Source of the DNA: Yonghaparkia sp. Root332
GTDB lineage: Bacteria; Actinomycetota; Actinomycetes; Actinomycetales; Microbacteriaceae
Assembly: GCF_001425665.1 (NCBI RefSeq)
Contig: NZ_LMCX01000001.1
Span: 989,651-1,053,650, forward strand
Length of the DNA stretch: 64,000 nt
Direction of reading: 5' to 3'
Shown: positions 1 to 8,938 of the stretch, piece by piece
Position numbering within the stretch: the stretch's first letter is position 1
How the letters are laid out: each line of letters opens with the position of its first letter
Made by a program: the position numbers and the translations under genes
The notes under the pieces: model-generated
Seen by the model: only the letters and a program-made list of their open reading frames with translations
What the model was told of the DNA's origin: nothing
The model's database searches: none

Positions 1-75
1 CACGAGGACGGTCACGCCCGTGATCTTCGATCGGAGGGAGATGCCCTCCCACCACTGGCTCAGCTGCTCATGCAT
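1..75 (-). CDS. Sensor histidine kinase, N-terminal fragment (cut by window edge)
   Basis: Only the first 25 codons are in the window. The reading frame starts with ATG at 73-75 and continues off the left edge. It lies 28 bp downstream of the response regulator on the same strand, where the cognate kinase is expected. The visible residues (a short hydrophilic start, then LRSKITGVTVLV) look like the cytoplasmic lead-in and first membrane segment of an OmpR-class sensor kinase. No kinase domain is visible, so the call rests on position and this N-terminal pattern. Confidence 0.65.
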   Translation of the reverse strand, partial: MHEQLSQWWEGISLRSKITGVTVLV

Positions 76-103
76 CGCGCACGACGGCGCCCGTCGGCAC
101 GGT

Positions 104-796
104 CTAGGCCTTCGCGGCCTTCAGCATGTAGCCGAAGCCGCGCTTGGTCTGGATGAGCGGCTCGTCGGTGTGCTGGTCGAGCTTCCGGCGCAGGTACGAG
201 ATGTAGCTCTCGACGATGCCGGCGTCGCCGTTGAAGTCGTACTCCCACACGTGGTCGAGGATCTGCGCCTTCGACAGCACCCGGTTGGGGTTGAGCATGA
301 GGTAGCGCAGCAGCTTGAACTCGGTGGGGCTGAGCTCGATGACGGCGTCGCCGACGGTGACCTCGTGGGTGTCCTGGTCCATGGTGAGCTCGCCGGTGCG
401 GATGATCGCGTCGTCCTCCTCCTGCATGGTGCGGCGGAGGATGGCCTTGATGCGCGCGACGATCTCGTCGAGGCTGAACGGCTTGGTGACGTAGTCGTCG
501 CCGCCGACGGTCAGACCCATGATCTTGTCGTCGGTGTCGTCCTTGGCGGTGAGGAAGAGGATGGGGCTCGTGTACCCGCTCGAGCGGAGGCGCTTGGTGA
601 CGCCGAAGCCGTTGATGTCGGGGAGCATGACGTCGAGGATGATCAGGTCGGGCTCCTCCTCGAGCACCGCCGAGATCGCCTGGGCGCCGTTTCCGACCGC
701 GCGCACCATGAACCCCGCGAAGCGGAGCGACGTGGTGAGGAGGTCGCGGATGTTGGGTTCGTCATCGACGATGAGGATCTTGGGACCGTCAGCCAT
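104..796 (-). CDS. OmpR/PhoB-family response regulator
   Basis: A 230-residue two-component response regulator. The receiver domain covers about residues 5-118, with acidic pocket D11/D12, phosphoacceptor D55 (LIILDVMLPD), T83 and K105. A winged-helix DNA-binding domain covers about 130-228 (ELSPTEFKLLRYLMLNPNRV; RGFGYML near the end). The ATG at 794-796 gives the normal family length; the frame stays open far upstream, but the upstream part is an antisense artefact of high GC. The truncated kinase follows immediately downstream, so the two probably form one operon. The regulated genes cannot be read from the sequence. Confidence 0.93.
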   Translation of the reverse strand: MADGPKILIVDDEPNIRDLLTTSLRFAGFMVRAVGNGAQAISAVLEEEPDLIILDVMLPDINGFGVTKRLRSSGYTSPILFLTAKDDTDDKIMGLTVGGDDYVTKPFSLDEIVARIKAILRRTMQEEDDAIIRTGELTMDQDTHEVTVGDAVIELSPTEFKLLRYLMLNPNRVLSKAQILDHVWEYDFNGDAGIVESYISYLRRKLDQHTDEPLIQTKRGFGYMLKAAKA

Positions 797-934
797 GGCC
801 TTAGTATCTGCGCGTCCGTTGCGAGTTTCCTGAATGCCGCGCCGATGCGGCCAGAACGGGATGCCCGACCCGGGCCGGAGCGCGCTGCGAGCCGGCGGGG
901 CGACGGTGTCGGTGCCCGGCCGTAGATTCTCCCC

Positions 935-1651
935 ATGGACATCGTGCTCATCCCCGGCTTCTGGCTCGACGGCGACTCGTGGAGCACGGTGACCCCGCCG
1001 CTCGCGGCCGCCGGCCACCGCGTGCATCCGCTCACCCTTCCCGGCAAGGAGGCCGACCCCGCGGCGCACGCCGGCATCGGCCTCGGGACGCACATCGATG
1101 CGGTGGTCGCCGAGCTCGACGCGCTCGCGGCAGCCGGCTCGACGCCCGTCGCGCTCGTCGGGCACAGCGGCGGGGCGGCGATCGCGTGGGGTGCGGCGGA
1201 CGCCCGACCCGAGCACATCGCCCGACTGGTGTTCGTCGACGCCTTCCCCCTCGGTGACGGCAGCGTCGTCAACGACGAGCTGCCCGTCGAGGGCGACTCG
1301 GTGCCGCTCCCGGCGTGGGACGTCTTCGAGGAGGCCGATCTGCGCGATCTCGACGACGAGCTGCGGTCGCGCTTCCGCGCGATCGCCGTGGCCGAGCCGG
1401 CGGGGGTGGCCCGCGATCCGCTGCGTCTGACGAACGAGTCGAGGTACCGCATCCCCGCGACGGTCATCGCGTGCGAGTTCCCGGCGTCCGACCTCGAGGG
1501 CGCGATCGAGCGCGGGGCGCCGTGGGCCGACGAGCTCGCGCGACTCGACGTGCTCGAGGTCGTCGAGCTGCCGACCGGGCACTGGCCGCAGCTGACGCGT
1601 CCCGTCGCCCTCGGCGAGAGCATCCTCGCCGCGGTCGGGCCCGCGCGGTAG
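935..1651 (+). CDS. Alpha/beta hydrolase
   Basis: A 238-residue cytoplasmic alpha/beta-hydrolase-fold protein. It begins with the typical first strand and oxyanion loop (IVLIPGFWLDG), has the nucleophile elbow GHSGG at about residues 80-84, and a late histidine in PTGHWPQL that could complete the triad. No signal peptide is present. The ATG sits about 6 bases after a TAGATT-like -10 element, which suggests a leaderless transcript. It is a single gene convergent with the XPB helicase. Esterase or lactonase activity is plausible, but the substrate is unknown. Confidence 0.85.
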   Translation: MDIVLIPGFWLDGDSWSTVTPPLAAAGHRVHPLTLPGKEADPAAHAGIGLGTHIDAVVAELDALAAAGSTPVALVGHSGGAAIAWGAADARPEHIARLVFVDAFPLGDGSVVNDELPVEGDSVPLPAWDVFEEADLRDLDDELRSRFRAIAVAEPAGVARDPLRLTNESRYRIPATVIACEFPASDLEGAIERGAPWADELARLDVLEVVELPTGHWPQLTRPVALGESILAAVGPAR

Positions 1652-1680
1652 CGAGGGCGGCGGCTCCTCCGCGGCCGCTC

Positions 1681-3330
1681 CTACGCGGCGGCTCCGATCG
1701 AGGTCGCGTCCATGATCGTGTAGCTGTAGCCCTGCTCGGCGAGGAAGCGCTGGCGGTTCTGCGCGAAGTCCTGGTCGACGGTGTCGCGCGCGACGAGCGT
1801 GTAGAAGTGCGCAGGCAGCCCGCTCTCCTTCGGGCGCAGCAGGCGCCCGAGGCGCTGGGCCTCCTCCTGCCGCGAGCCGAACGAGCCCGAGACCTGGATC
1901 GCGACCGTGGCCTCGGGCAGGTCGACGGAGAAGTTCGCGACCTTCGACACGACCAGCACGGGCGTCTCGCCGACGCGGAACTCCTGGAACAGCCGCTCGC
2001 GCTCGTCGACAGGCGTCGAGCCGGTCAGCTGCGGCACTCCGAGCGCCTCGCTCAGCTCGTCGATCTGGTCGAGGTACTGCCCGATGATGAGGATGCGCTC
2101 GCCCTCGTGCTGGGCCACCAGCTGCTTCACGACCTCGAGCTTCGCCGGGGCCGTCGCGGCGAGCCGGTACCTCTGGTCGTCGGCGCTCGCCGCGTACTCG
2201 AGCCGCTCGGTCGCGGGCAGGTCGACGCGCACCTCGTAGCAGGAGGCGGGGGAGATGTAGCCCTGCGCCTCGATCTCCTTCCACGGCGCGTCGAAGCGCT
2301 TGGGCCCGATGAGGCTGAACACGTCGCCCTCGCGGCCGTCCTCGCGCACGAGCGTCGCGGTGAGACCGAGGCGCCGGCGGGCCTGCAGCTCGGCGGTGAG
2401 CTTGAACACCGGGGCCGGCAGCAGGTGCACCTCGTCGTAGATGACGAGACCCCAGTCGAGCGCGTCGAGCAGCGCCAGGTGGGCGTACTCGCCCTTCCTC
2501 TTGGCCGTGAGGATCTGGTACGTCGCGATCGTGACGGGCTTGATCTCCTTCAGCTGCCCCGAGTACTCGCCGATCTCGTCGGCGGTGAGCGAGGTGCGGC
2601 GCAGCAGCTCGTCGCGCCACTGGCGGGCCGAGACCGTGTTGGTCACGAGGATGAGCGTCGTGGTGTCGGCCGCGGCCATCGCGGCGGCGCCGACGAGGGT
2701 CTTGCCCGCGCCGCAGGGCAGCACGACGACTCCCGACCCGCCTTCGAAGAAGTGGTCGACGGCGGTCTGCTGGTACGGCCGCATGCTCCAGCCGCTCAGA
2801 TCGAGGTCGATCTCGTGCGGGGTGCCCGGGGTGTACCCGGCGAGGTCCTCCGCGGGCCAGCCGATCTTCACGAGCTCCTGCTTGACCTGGCCGCGGGCCC
2901 AGGCGGCGAGCTCGAACGCGGAGTGGTCGATGCGCCGCGTGAGAAGCGGGGCGACCCGCTTGCTGTGGGCGATCTCGGTCAGTACCGCCGCATCCGTCGA
3001 TCGCAGCACGAGATTGCCCTCGTCGTCGCGCACGATGATCAGGCGGCCGTAGCGGCCCACCGTCTCGGTGATGTCGATCGACACCGACTGCGGCACGGGG
3101 AACTTCGCGTACTTCTCGAGCACGGCGAGCATCTCGGCGGCCTCGTGGCCGGCGGCTCGGGCGTTCCAGAGGCCGAGGCGCGTGATGCGGTAGGTGTGCA
3201 CGTGCTCGGGCGCGCGCTCGAGCTCGGCGAACACGGCGAGCGCGTGGCGGGCCTCGTCGGCGAGCGGGTTGGCGACCTCCAGCAGCACGGTGCGGTCGCT
3301 CTGGACGATGAGCGGGCCCTCGGGATTCAT
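1681..3330 (-). CDS. XPB/Ssl2-family DNA repair helicase
   Basis: A 549-residue superfamily 2 helicase of the bacterial XPB type. An N-terminal domain (about residues 1-180) precedes the helicase core: Walker A LPCGAGKT at 204-211, DEVH box at 299-302, motif III LGLTAT, and motif VI QRLGRLLRPK near 480. The ATG at 3328-3330 matches the usual bacterial XPB length; upstream codons of the open frame are arginine-rich antisense sequence. ATP-driven 3'-to-5' unwinding in repair or transcription-coupled processes is the family role. The helicase-associated protein upstream (ends at 3375) is its usual actinobacterial neighbour. Confidence 0.93.
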   Translation of the reverse strand: MNPEGPLIVQSDRTVLLEVANPLADEARHALAVFAELERAPEHVHTYRITRLGLWNARAAGHEAAEMLAVLEKYAKFPVPQSVSIDITETVGRYGRLIIVRDDEGNLVLRSTDAAVLTEIAHSKRVAPLLTRRIDHSAFELAAWARGQVKQELVKIGWPAEDLAGYTPGTPHEIDLDLSGWSMRPYQQTAVDHFFEGGSGVVVLPCGAGKTLVGAAAMAAADTTTLILVTNTVSARQWRDELLRRTSLTADEIGEYSGQLKEIKPVTIATYQILTAKRKGEYAHLALLDALDWGLVIYDEVHLLPAPVFKLTAELQARRRLGLTATLVREDGREGDVFSLIGPKRFDAPWKEIEAQGYISPASCYEVRVDLPATERLEYAASADDQRYRLAATAPAKLEVVKQLVAQHEGERILIIGQYLDQIDELSEALGVPQLTGSTPVDERERLFQEFRVGETPVLVVSKVANFSVDLPEATVAIQVSGSFGSRQEEAQRLGRLLRPKESGLPAHFYTLVARDTVDQDFAQNRQRFLAEQGYSYTIMDATSIGAAA

Positions 3331-3374
3331 AACGGGCCAGTCTAGGTGCGCCGGCTGAGAGGGGCGGGCGCGCC

Positions 3375-5276
3375 CTACTCGAGAGGCTCGAGCGCCGTGA
3401 TGCTCGAGATCGGCAGGGTGCGCTCGACGTCGGCCTGCAGGTCGCGGCCGCGGACGCGCGAGCCGGCGATGCCCGTGGGCTCGAGCTCGAGCACGCGCTC
3501 GGTGCCGTCGGGCATCGCGATCGTCGCGCGCACGCCGAGCCTGCCGCGCACCGCGAGCTCCCACTGCCGCGAGACCCACGCCGCGCCCGACTCGCTGCTC
3601 GTCGAGGCGGCGGCGTGCCGCAGGCGGGCGACTGCGGCGAGCACCGGATCCTCCGTCGGAGCGGCGGGCGGGCGGGCCGAGCTGGAGCGCGGGCGCTCCG
3701 GCGGGAGCGCCCCGTCGTCGGGAGCTGCAGGGTAGCGGGCGTCGATGAGGGTCCAGAGCACGATCGCGGGCTCGACGCGACTGACGAGCCGGTGCGGCCC
3801 GGTGCGGCGCAGACCGAGGGATGCGGTGGCCGCGTCGACGAGGACGGCCTCGAGCATGACGCCGTCATCGCTGCGCACCGCCGTCCGGGCGCCGAGCGCC
3901 GTGCTCTCGTCGTGGTCGAGCGCGCCGACGCGCACCGCGCCGTAGCGCCGCGCGGTCTCGCGCACGAGGTACTCGAGCGGCTGCGGCACGCCCGTGAGCG
4001 AGATCTCCTGGAGGAACGTCACGAGCGTGTCGGCGGTCTCGCCGAGCGCGATCGCGCGCGTCACCGACTCCTGCGTGACGCGGTAGCGGCCCGCGAGCCC
4101 CGCGGCCTCCATGACGGCGACGCGGCGCAGCCGCTCGTCGAGCGCACCCTCGAGCGGTCCGGGCGAGACGATCGTGAGATCGTGCTGGAGGTAGACCCTG
4201 TCGACCGCCGGCGGGATGAGCGGAGCGAGCACCTCGGCGGCCGCCGCGGCCCCGGAGGTCACGAGCGCCGCACCGATCGACGACGGGCGGCCGTCGGTCG
4301 CGATGCCGAGGCGATCGCCCTGGGCGCCGCGCCGGTGCAGGCGACGCAGGAGGGCATCCCCGCCCGCCGGGTACAGCCAGTCGACGAAGTCGGCGATGCC
4401 CTCGCCCCAGCGGGCGTCGACGCGGTCGGCGAGCAGCTCGCGCAGCTCCTCCGGCAGGGCGGATGCCCAGGCGTCGGCGAGCGCGGCCCACCGGTCGGCG
4501 ACGGGGAGGCTGCGCCACGCGTCCACGGCAGGCAGGGGGCGCGTGTGGCCCGCCGCGTCGTCGACGAGCCCGGCGAGGACGGCGAGGTCGAGCAGCACGG
4601 GGACCTCGTCGAGGTCGGCGTCGGCGGCGGCCGCGAGGCGCTTCGCCTCGGGCAGCGACAGCCCGCCCTTCGCGAGGAGGCGCGCGGGGCTGTCCTGCAG
4701 GGCGATGAGCAGCTCGGTGACGCGCGTGACGGTCGTGTAGGCCTTCTCGGCGGCGCCGCGGTCCAGGAATCGGCGGTCGGAGTCGTCGACGGGCTCGAGC
4801 GCCGGGGGAGCGGGGTCGTCGCGGAGCGCCTCCGTGCTCGGCAGTCCTCGGGCCGGCCAGCTCGCGAGCTCGGCGGCGACGGAGGGCCAGACGAGCACGG
4901 TCGGGTCGCCGGCGACCGTGGGCTCGGTCCGGCCGTCGGCCGCCTCGCCCAGGGCCACGAGCGCCGCGCGCTCGGCGGGCACGAGGTCGTGGAGGACGGC
5001 GGCAGGGTCGCGGTCGAGCCCGGAGGCCAGGTCCGAGAGCGGCACGCCATCGGAGTGCTGGGCGGCGGTCGCGATCGCGGCGAGCGCGCGCCGGCTGAGG
5101 GCGGCGAGGGAGGAGGCGACGGTGCCGCCGTCGAGCAGCGCCTCGGCGAGGTCGAAGACGTCGCGGAGCCCCGCGGGGCTCACGCCGCGGTCGCGGATCA
5201 GGCGAGCCAGGCTCGCGTCATCCCGGTCGCGCAGCCGCGCGGCCAGGGCCAGGGAGGCGGCGCTAGTGCCCGGCAT
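3375..5276 (-). CDS. Helicase-associated domain protein (XPB partner)
   Basis: A 633-residue, Ala/Leu/Arg-rich protein of the actinobacterial family found upstream of XPB helicase and usually annotated as helicase C-terminal or helicase-associated. The N-terminal 200 residues resemble winged-helix repeats (LARLIRDRGVSPAGLRDVF). The C-terminal 250 residues contain a conserved segment (VDRVYLQHDLTIVSPGPL) typical of the Helicase_C_3/XPB damage-recognition-like domain. No Walker motifs are seen, so it is probably a partner or remodelling factor, not a motor. Its start overlaps the 3' end of the small membrane gene by 14 bases, which suggests coupling. Confidence 0.85.
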   Translation of the reverse strand: MPGTSAASLALAARLRDRDDASLARLIRDRGVSPAGLRDVFDLAEALLDGGTVASSLAALSRRALAAIATAAQHSDGVPLSDLASGLDRDPAAVLHDLVPAERAALVALGEAADGRTEPTVAGDPTVLVWPSVAAELASWPARGLPSTEALRDDPAPPALEPVDDSDRRFLDRGAAEKAYTTVTRVTELLIALQDSPARLLAKGGLSLPEAKRLAAAADADLDEVPVLLDLAVLAGLVDDAAGHTRPLPAVDAWRSLPVADRWAALADAWASALPEELRELLADRVDARWGEGIADFVDWLYPAGGDALLRRLHRRGAQGDRLGIATDGRPSSIGAALVTSGAAAAAEVLAPLIPPAVDRVYLQHDLTIVSPGPLEGALDERLRRVAVMEAAGLAGRYRVTQESVTRAIALGETADTLVTFLQEISLTGVPQPLEYLVRETARRYGAVRVGALDHDESTALGARTAVRSDDGVMLEAVLVDAATASLGLRRTGPHRLVSRVEPAIVLWTLIDARYPAAPDDGALPPERPRSSSARPPAAPTEDPVLAAVARLRHAAASTSSESGAAWVSRQWELAVRGRLGVRATIAMPDGTERVLELEPTGIAGSRVRGRDLQADVERTLPISSITALEPLE

Positions 5277-5514
5277 CCCGCGCGGCCCGCCCCCGGCGCA
5301 CGGCGCTCACGACGAGCAGCGTGATGATGAGGACGAACCCGATGGGCAGGCCGATGAGGGGCAGGACGGTCACGGCCGGCCAGATGCCGACGGCGAAGTC
5401 GCCGCGCTCGAGTCCGGAGGCGGTCGCGATGATGACGGCCACGAAACTCGCGAGGCTCAGCACGATGATGCCGGCGACCATGTAAGCCAGGATGCGCTCC
5501 ACGCGGTTGGTCAT
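5263..5514 (-). CDS. Small two-helix membrane protein
   Basis: An 83-residue protein with two strong hydrophobic segments (about residues 11-32 and 46-68), an N-terminal MTNRVERIL and a basic tail. I chose ATG at 5512-5514 because an AGAAGAA stretch lies a few bases upstream; an in-frame GTG sits one codon earlier. It precedes and overlaps the helicase-associated gene by 14 bases. Actinobacteria often have such a short integral membrane protein here; no function is recognised. Confidence 0.7.
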   Translation of the reverse strand: MTNRVERILAYMVAGIIVLSLASFVAVIIATASGLERGDFAVGIWPAVTVLPLIGLPIGFVLIITLLVVSAVRRGRAARDAGH

Positions 5515-5642
5515 CACGACGGATTCTTCTGGCACGTCACCAGGATAGGTGCCGCCGCCGACGCGGCAGTACCCCCGATCCTGGGGCCGCGGGTTCGCGG
5601 TATCCTCGAAGGCTGGATCATCCACAGGCGAGGAGTGAGCGC

Positions 5643-6023
5643 ATGCCCACCGGCAAGGTCAAGTTCTACGACCAGGAGAAGGGTTTCGGGTTCATCAGCG
5701 GCGACGATGGCTCCGAGGTCTTCCTGCACGCCTCCGCGCTGCCGGAGGGGGCGGTCGTCAAGGCCGGCAGCCGCCTCGAGTTCGGCGTGGCCGACGGCAA
5801 GCGCGGTGCGCAGGCACTCTCGGTGCGCGTGCTCGACGCGAAGCCGAGCCTCGCGAAGGCACACCGCAAGCCTGCCGACGAGATGTCGATCATCGTGGAG
5901 GACCTCATCAAGCTCCTCGACGGCGTCGGCGGCCGGCTCAAGGGCGGGCGCTACCCCGATGGCGAGCACGGCGCCAAGATCGCCGCGGTGCTGCGCCGCG
6001 TCGCGGACGAGCTGGATGCCTGA
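5643..6023 (+). CDS. Cold-shock domain protein with C-terminal extension
   Basis: A 126-residue protein. Residues 1-65 are a cold-shock domain with RNP1 (KGFGFI) and RNP2-like (VFLHASAL) motifs, which bind single-stranded RNA or DNA. Residues 66-126 form an extra alpha-helical tail seen in the longer actinobacterial CspA-like proteins. GAGGAG precedes the ATG by 8 bases, and a TATCCT-type -10 lies near 5600. The last 8 bases overlap the next gene (ATGCCTGA), so the two are translationally coupled. Likely an RNA chaperone. Confidence 0.92.
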   Translation: MPTGKVKFYDQEKGFGFISGDDGSEVFLHASALPEGAVVKAGSRLEFGVADGKRGAQALSVRVLDAKPSLAKAHRKPADEMSIIVEDLIKLLDGVGGRLKGGRYPDGEHGAKIAAVLRRVADELDA

Positions 6024-6576
6024 GTCGCCCGAGGGCTCGACGATCGACCGAGCGACCCTCGAGCCGCTCGCGCGTGCGGCGCTCGGCGAGATCACGAACC
6101 CCAAGCACGTCGGAGCGCTGCGCGACGTGACGATCGCCGATGACGTCGCCACGGTGCGCTTCTCGACCACCCAGGGCGGCTACCCCGGCTGGGCCTGGAC
6201 GGTCAGCATCGCCGTCAACCCCGGCATGGAGCCCGCCATCCTCGAGACCGAGCTCATGCCGGGCGACGGCGCACTCGTCGCGCCCGACTGGGTGCCGTGG
6301 TCCGACCGGCTCGAGGACTACCTCGCGCAGCAGGCGGAGGCGGGTGCCGGCGAGGGCGACGAGTCGGACGACGACGACCACGACGACGACCACGAGCTCG
6401 ATGACGACGTCGACGGCGTCGACATCGACCTGCACGCGGACGACCTCGACGACGAGGACGACGAGGACGACGATGACGACGACGACATCGACGACGACGG
6501 CATCGAGGACGACGAGGACGACGACGAGGACGACGACGAGGACGACGACGACGACGAGGACGACTCGGGCCTCTGA
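6016..6576 (+). CDS. DUF3027-like protein with long acidic tail
   Basis: A 186-residue protein starting inside the cold-shock gene (8-base overlap). The first 105 residues carry the conserved core seen in DUF3027 proteins (GYPGWAWTVSIA, then APDWVPWSDRL), which commonly sit beside cold-shock genes in actinobacteria. The last 75 or so residues are almost entirely Asp and Glu, encoded by repeated GAC/GAG triplets. The tail is likely disordered and strongly negative; it could mimic nucleic acid or bind basic proteins, but that is inference. No catalytic motif is visible. Confidence 0.8.
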   Translation: MPESPEGSTIDRATLEPLARAALGEITNPKHVGALRDVTIADDVATVRFSTTQGGYPGWAWTVSIAVNPGMEPAILETELMPGDGALVAPDWVPWSDRLEDYLAQQAEAGAGEGDESDDDDHDDDHELDDDVDGVDIDLHADDLDDEDDEDDDDDDDIDDDGIEDDEDDDEDDDEDDDDDEDDSGL

Positions 6577-6600
6577 GCCCCGAACCCCGTCCGGGAGGGG

Positions 6601-6831
6601 CTAGGTCCGGCGGGAGGAGACGACCCAGCCGGCCACGCCGAGCAGGAGCCCGACCCCGATCGTGACCAGGGCGCCGACGCTCGCCTCGCGATCGGTCAGC
6701 ACGAGCATCCCGACCGTCACGATGCCGGCGATGATCCAGCCGACGATGCCGATCGTGAACGCGAGCCGGTCATCGGTGCGCAGCGGCGCCGGGTCGGCCC
6801 GGCGCTCGTCGCTGCGCACCCACAGCCGCAC
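6601..6831 (-). CDS. DUF2530-like small membrane protein
   Basis: A 76-residue protein with a basic N-terminus containing PLRTDDRLAF and two membrane segments (about 26-46 and 53-71). The pattern matches the actinobacterial DUF2530 family. It follows serC with a 3-base gap on the same strand, so it is cotranscribed. Function unknown. Confidence 0.75.
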   Translation of the reverse strand: MRLWVRSDERRADPAPLRTDDRLAFTIGIVGWIIAGIVTVGMLVLTDREASVGALVTIGVGLLLGVAGWVVSSRRT

Positions 6832-6834
6832 GCC

Positions 6835-7959
<1,125 letters not shown>

Positions 7960-8001
7960 CTACCGACGTCGGGTGCGACGGAGCGCCGTCGGGCGTTCCC
8001 G

Positions 8002-8016
8002 TTAGGCTAGCCTCAC
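8002..8016. promoter_or_regulatory. Candidate DtxR/IdeR box
   Basis: TTAGGCTAGCCTCAC contains the perfect palindrome AGGCTAGCCT and resembles half-sites of iron-dependent DtxR/IdeR operators. It lies 29 bp upstream of the DtxR-type gene, in the serC divergent gap, where an autoregulatory site would be expected. It also looks like a -10 element, so the assignment is tentative. Confidence 0.4.
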
Positions 8017-8044
8017 CATCCGGAGTGCGACGAGGAGGCACCGC

Positions 8045-8734
8045 GTGACCGATCTGGTCGACACCACCGAGATGTACCTGCGGACCATCCTCGACCTCGA
8101 GGAGGAGGGGATCATCCCCCTCCGGGCCCGCATCTCGGAGCGCATCGGGCACTCCGGCCCCACCGTCTCGCAGACGGTCGCGCGCATGGAGCGCGACGGG
8201 CTGCTGAGCGTGGAGGGCGACCGTCATCTCGAGCTCACCGCTGAGGGCCGGCGCAAGGCCGTGGGCGTCATGCGCAAGCACCGCCTGGCCGAGCGCCTGC
8301 TCGCCGACGTCATCGGGCTCGACTGGTCGCTCGTGCACGACGAGGCCTGCCGGTGGGAGCACGTCATGAGCGAGCAGGTCGAGCGCCGCCTGCTCACGCT
8401 GCTGGAGTCGCCGACGGAGTCGCCGTACGGCAACCCCATCCCGGGCCTGGAGGAGATCGGCGGCCCCGCGGCCGAGTCCTTCCTCGACGGCGTCATCTCG
8501 CTCCCGACCGCGGTCGCCGCGGGAACCCGGCACTGCACGATCCGGCGCCTGGCCGAGCCCGTGCAGTTCGATCCCGATCTGCTCCACCAGCTCCAGGAGG
8601 CAGGGGTCCTGCCCGGTGCGGAGGCCACGATCCGCGGCGAGTCCTCCGGCTACGTGAGCGTCGAGATCGACGGTCGGGCCGAGGGGATCGAGCTGCCGCT
8701 CGAGGTCGCGCGGCACATTTACGTCGGCGACTGA
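8045..8734 (+). CDS. Iron-dependent transcriptional regulator, DtxR/IdeR family
   Basis: A 229-residue metalloregulator. The N-terminal winged helix (residues 1-62) includes SGPTVSQTVARMERDGL as recognition helix. The dimerisation and metal-binding domain (about 63-140) has LAERLLADVIGL, HDEACRWEHVMS and the conserved SPYGNPIPG. An SH3-like FeoA domain covers about 150-229. The GTG start follows GAGGAGG by 6 bases. With Fe(II) it should bind DNA and repress iron-uptake genes. A candidate binding site lies upstream of its own gene. Confidence 0.92.
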   Translation: MTDLVDTTEMYLRTILDLEEEGIIPLRARISERIGHSGPTVSQTVARMERDGLLSVEGDRHLELTAEGRRKAVGVMRKHRLAERLLADVIGLDWSLVHDEACRWEHVMSEQVERRLLTLLESPTESPYGNPIPGLEEIGGPAAESFLDGVISLPTAVAAGTRHCTIRRLAEPVQFDPDLLHQLQEAGVLPGAEATIRGESSGYVSVEIDGRAEGIELPLEVARHIYVGD

Positions 8735-8938
8735 CGTATTTACACAACATCTAGTGTTCGTGTCCTGATTGTGACCTTCTCGTAACCTCGCGTACACTCG
8801 CACAGTCCGACACGGCCACCCAGCCGGCAAGGGCTCTTCGCGCGGCGCTCTCGCTCGCCCGTCCCGCGCGGGGACCGTGGAATACACGAAAGAGGACGGG
8901 CCGCCCCAAGGAGCGGCGAGGCGCAGGAGGTCACACTC
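8735..8938 (+). promoter_or_regulatory. Leader and promoter region of NlpC/P60 gene
   Basis: Two hundred bases without a gene. A promoter-like segment (TTGTGACC, then GTACACT) lies around 8768-8796, leaving about 140 bases of untranslated leader. The leader can form short GC hairpins, e.g. CCGC-CCCAAGGA-GCGG around 8902-8917, just before a strong AGGAGGT ribosome-binding site at 8926-8932. I looked for the conserved blocks of the cyclic-di-AMP (ydaO) riboswitch, which often precedes cell-wall hydrolases in actinobacteria, and did not find them. Confidence 0.45.

Noticed and set aside
797-3868. Long N-terminal extension of the response regulator frame
   Set aside because: The extension is antisense to the hydrolase and XPB region and has no protein character; the true start is ATG at 794-796.
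8735-8938. Cyclic-di-AMP (ydaO) riboswitch
   Set aside because: The context fits, but I could not find the conserved GGGGAACC and GGGTGAATCC-like blocks.
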